A DNA stretch of 6,393 nt, from positions 1 to 6,393 of the forward strand of contig RFIZ01000289.1 of assembly GCA_003695105.1 (NCBI GenBank), given 5' to 3'. A program made the position numbers and the translations under genes. The notes below the pieces were generated by a model. It was not told the origin of the DNA. It made no database searches and worked only from the letters and a program-made list of their open reading frames with translations. The number at the start of each line of letters is the position of its first letter. Within the stretch, counting starts at the first letter, position 1. The stretch comes from Fidelibacterota bacterium (GTDB taxonomy: Bacteria > Fidelibacterota > Marinisomatia > Marinisomatales > J089). Of the stretch, positions 5,260-6,393 are shown in pieces.

Positions 5260-6393
5260 TTAGTCAAATGCCTTCAATCCCGTGATTTTTTCACCCAGGA
5301 TCAGACCGTGCATTTCATGCGTGCCCTCATAGGTAACCACCGACTCCAGATTGGCCATGTGACGCATAAGTGAAAAGTCGTCAATAATGCCGTTGGCACC
5401 CAGGATTTCCCGCGCGGTCCGGGCCACATCCCGGGCCATTTGTACATTATTGCGTTTGGCCATGGATACCTGGGTATAATCCATCTTCCCTTTTTCCTTC
5501 AGCCAGCCTAAATGCAAACACAACAGTTGGGCCTTGGTGATTTCCGTAAGCATATCCGCCAACTTGGTCTGAGTCAGTTGATAGCCGGCGATCTTTCGGG
5601 AAAACTGTTTTCGTTCCAGGGCATACTCCAGAGCCGTCTCATAGCAGTCGATGGCTGCGCCCACGGCGCCCCAGGCGATGCCATAACGCGCCTGGGTCAG
5701 ACAGGAGAGCGGTGCCGCCAGTCCCCGGGCCCCGGGCAGACGATTGGATTCCGGTACCCGGACACCCTGCAGCACCAGTTCCGACGTCACGGAAGCCCGC
5801 AGGCTCATCTTGCCGCTGATCTCCGGTGCCGTGAACCCGGGCCGGTCGGTTTCCACCAGGAAGCCGCGAATCGTATCGTCGTCGTCTTTGGCCCAGACGA
5901 CCGCCACGTCGGCGATGGAGCCGTTGGTGATCCACATCTTGCTGCCGTTGAGTACCCAGTCGTCACCGTCCCGGTGGGCACGGGTCACCATGCCTCCCGG
6001 ATTGCTGCCGTAGCCGGGTTCCGTCAACCCGAAACAGCCCACTTTTTCGCCCCGGCCCAGCAGCGGAAGCCAAGTTTGTTTCTGTGCCGTCGATCCGTAA
6101 CGCCAGATGGGATACATGACCAGCCCCCCCTGAACGCTGGCAAAAGAGCGCAGACCTGAATCTCCCCGTTCCAATTCTTCCATGATCAAGCCATAGGCCA
6201 CGGCGCTGACGCCGGACCCCCCCTCGCCTTCCGGGAAGGAGGCGCCCAACAATCCCAGAGATCCCATCCGGGGAATCAGTTGGACAGGAAAGGTGCCCTC
6301 CCGCCAGGCGTCCTGCAAAAGGGGACGACATTCCTGATCGACGAATTCCCGGGTTGTGTCCCGGACCAGTTGTTCCTCTTCCGTCAGCCACGA
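5260..6393 (-). CDS. gcdH: Glutaryl-CoA dehydrogenase (N-terminus outside window)
   Basis: Predicted FAD enzyme that oxidises and decarboxylates glutaryl-CoA to crotonyl-CoA, passing electrons to ETF, in lysine, tryptophan or aromatic catabolism. The frame is open to the window edge, so the start is missing; 377 residues are visible, beginning SWLTEEEQLVRDTTREF as in the family's first helix. TTG at 6318 falls inside this conserved region and is not the start. Similarity to human GCDH as I recall it runs along the chain: ELERGDSGLRS (73-83), FGLTEP (121-126), WITNG (154-158), RYGIAWG (236-242), KLADMLTEIT (277-286) and TYEGTHEMH (354-362). Glu75 and Arg82 match GCDH Glu87 and Arg94, which contact the substrate carboxylate; Glu356 matches the catalytic base Glu370 and Tyr355 its neighbour Tyr369. 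This supports the glutaryl-CoA subgroup over general acyl-CoA dehydrogenases. Oddity: the flavin/substrate loop reads TEPGYGSNP where TEP-N-S-G-S-D-P is usual. It heads the minus-strand cluster as far as visible. Confidence 0.92.
   Translation of the reverse strand, partial: SWLTEEEQLVRDTTREFVDQECRPLLQDAWREGTFPVQLIPRMGSLGLLGASFPEGEGGSGVSAVAYGLIMEELERGDSGLRSFASVQGGLVMYPIWRYGSTAQKQTWLPLLGRGEKVGCFGLTEPGYGSNPGGMVTRAHRDGDDWVLNGSKMWITNGSIADVAVVWAKDDDDTIRGFLVETDRPGFTAPEISGKMSLRASVTSELVLQGVRVPESNRLPGARGLAAPLSCLTQARYGIAWGAVGAAIDCYETALEYALERKQFSRKIAGYQLTQTKLADMLTEITKAQLLCLHLGWLKEKGKMDYTQVSMAKRNNVQMARDVARTAREILGANGIIDDFSLMRHMANLESVVTYEGTHEMHGLILGEKITGLKAFD

Noticed and set aside
5512..6159. 215-codon plus-strand open frame opposite gcdH
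   Set aside because: It is antisense to conserved GcdH motifs and its product resembles no family.
6316..6318. TTG as the start of gcdH
   Set aside because: The frame continues upstream to the window edge and encodes the conserved first helix of acyl-CoA dehydrogenases, so the gene is simply cut by the window.

Overview
This window is compact bacterial chromosome, moderately GC-rich by eye (not counted). It carries two genes on the plus strand that converge on five tightly packed genes on the minus strand. Gene spacing is -1 to about 18 bases apart from the convergent overlap, so almost all of the DNA is coding. I see no rRNA, tRNA, CRISPR array, insertion sequence, phage gene or integration scar. 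A free-living heterotrophic bacterium is a fair inference from the LysM protein, biotin ligase, cysteine synthase, zinc-type CDF transporter and glutaryl-CoA dehydrogenase. The phylum cannot be fixed from this sequence. A vague resemblance to FCB-group bacteria is only an impression.

Plus strand, 1-1515: the 3' part of a gene for a Pro/Glu/Ala-rich protein ending in two LysM modules. After a 9-base gap it is followed by birA, a biotin protein ligase without the N-terminal DNA-binding domain. birA appears to start at TTG, in the same reading frame as the LysM gene.

Minus strand, read from 6393 down to 1492: glutaryl-CoA dehydrogenase (gcdH, N-terminus outside the window), a DUF1761 four-helix membrane protein, a CDF metal exporter with an apparently duplicated C-terminal domain, a PLP fold-type I class V aminotransferase-like enzyme without the cysteine desulfurase active-site loop, and a PLP fold-type II cysteine synthase. 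The spacing (17 bases, 18 bases, 1-base TGATG overlap, 8 bases with the ribosome site overlapping the previous stop) suggests one transcript. Its promoter would lie beyond base 6393. birA and the cysteine synthase gene overlap by 24 bases at their 3' ends, leaving no room for a conventional terminator between them.

How the genes work together is only partly readable. The last two minus-strand genes, both PLP enzymes of sulfur or amino-acid type, plausibly share a pathway. The dehydrogenase at the head belongs to lysine, tryptophan or aromatic catabolism. The membrane protein and metal exporter have no obvious mechanistic link to the rest. I did not find a clearly new biological system. The points most worth a second look are the unassigned class V enzyme, the CDF tail duplication, the departures from signature motifs in GcdH and BirA, and the LysM-birA junction.
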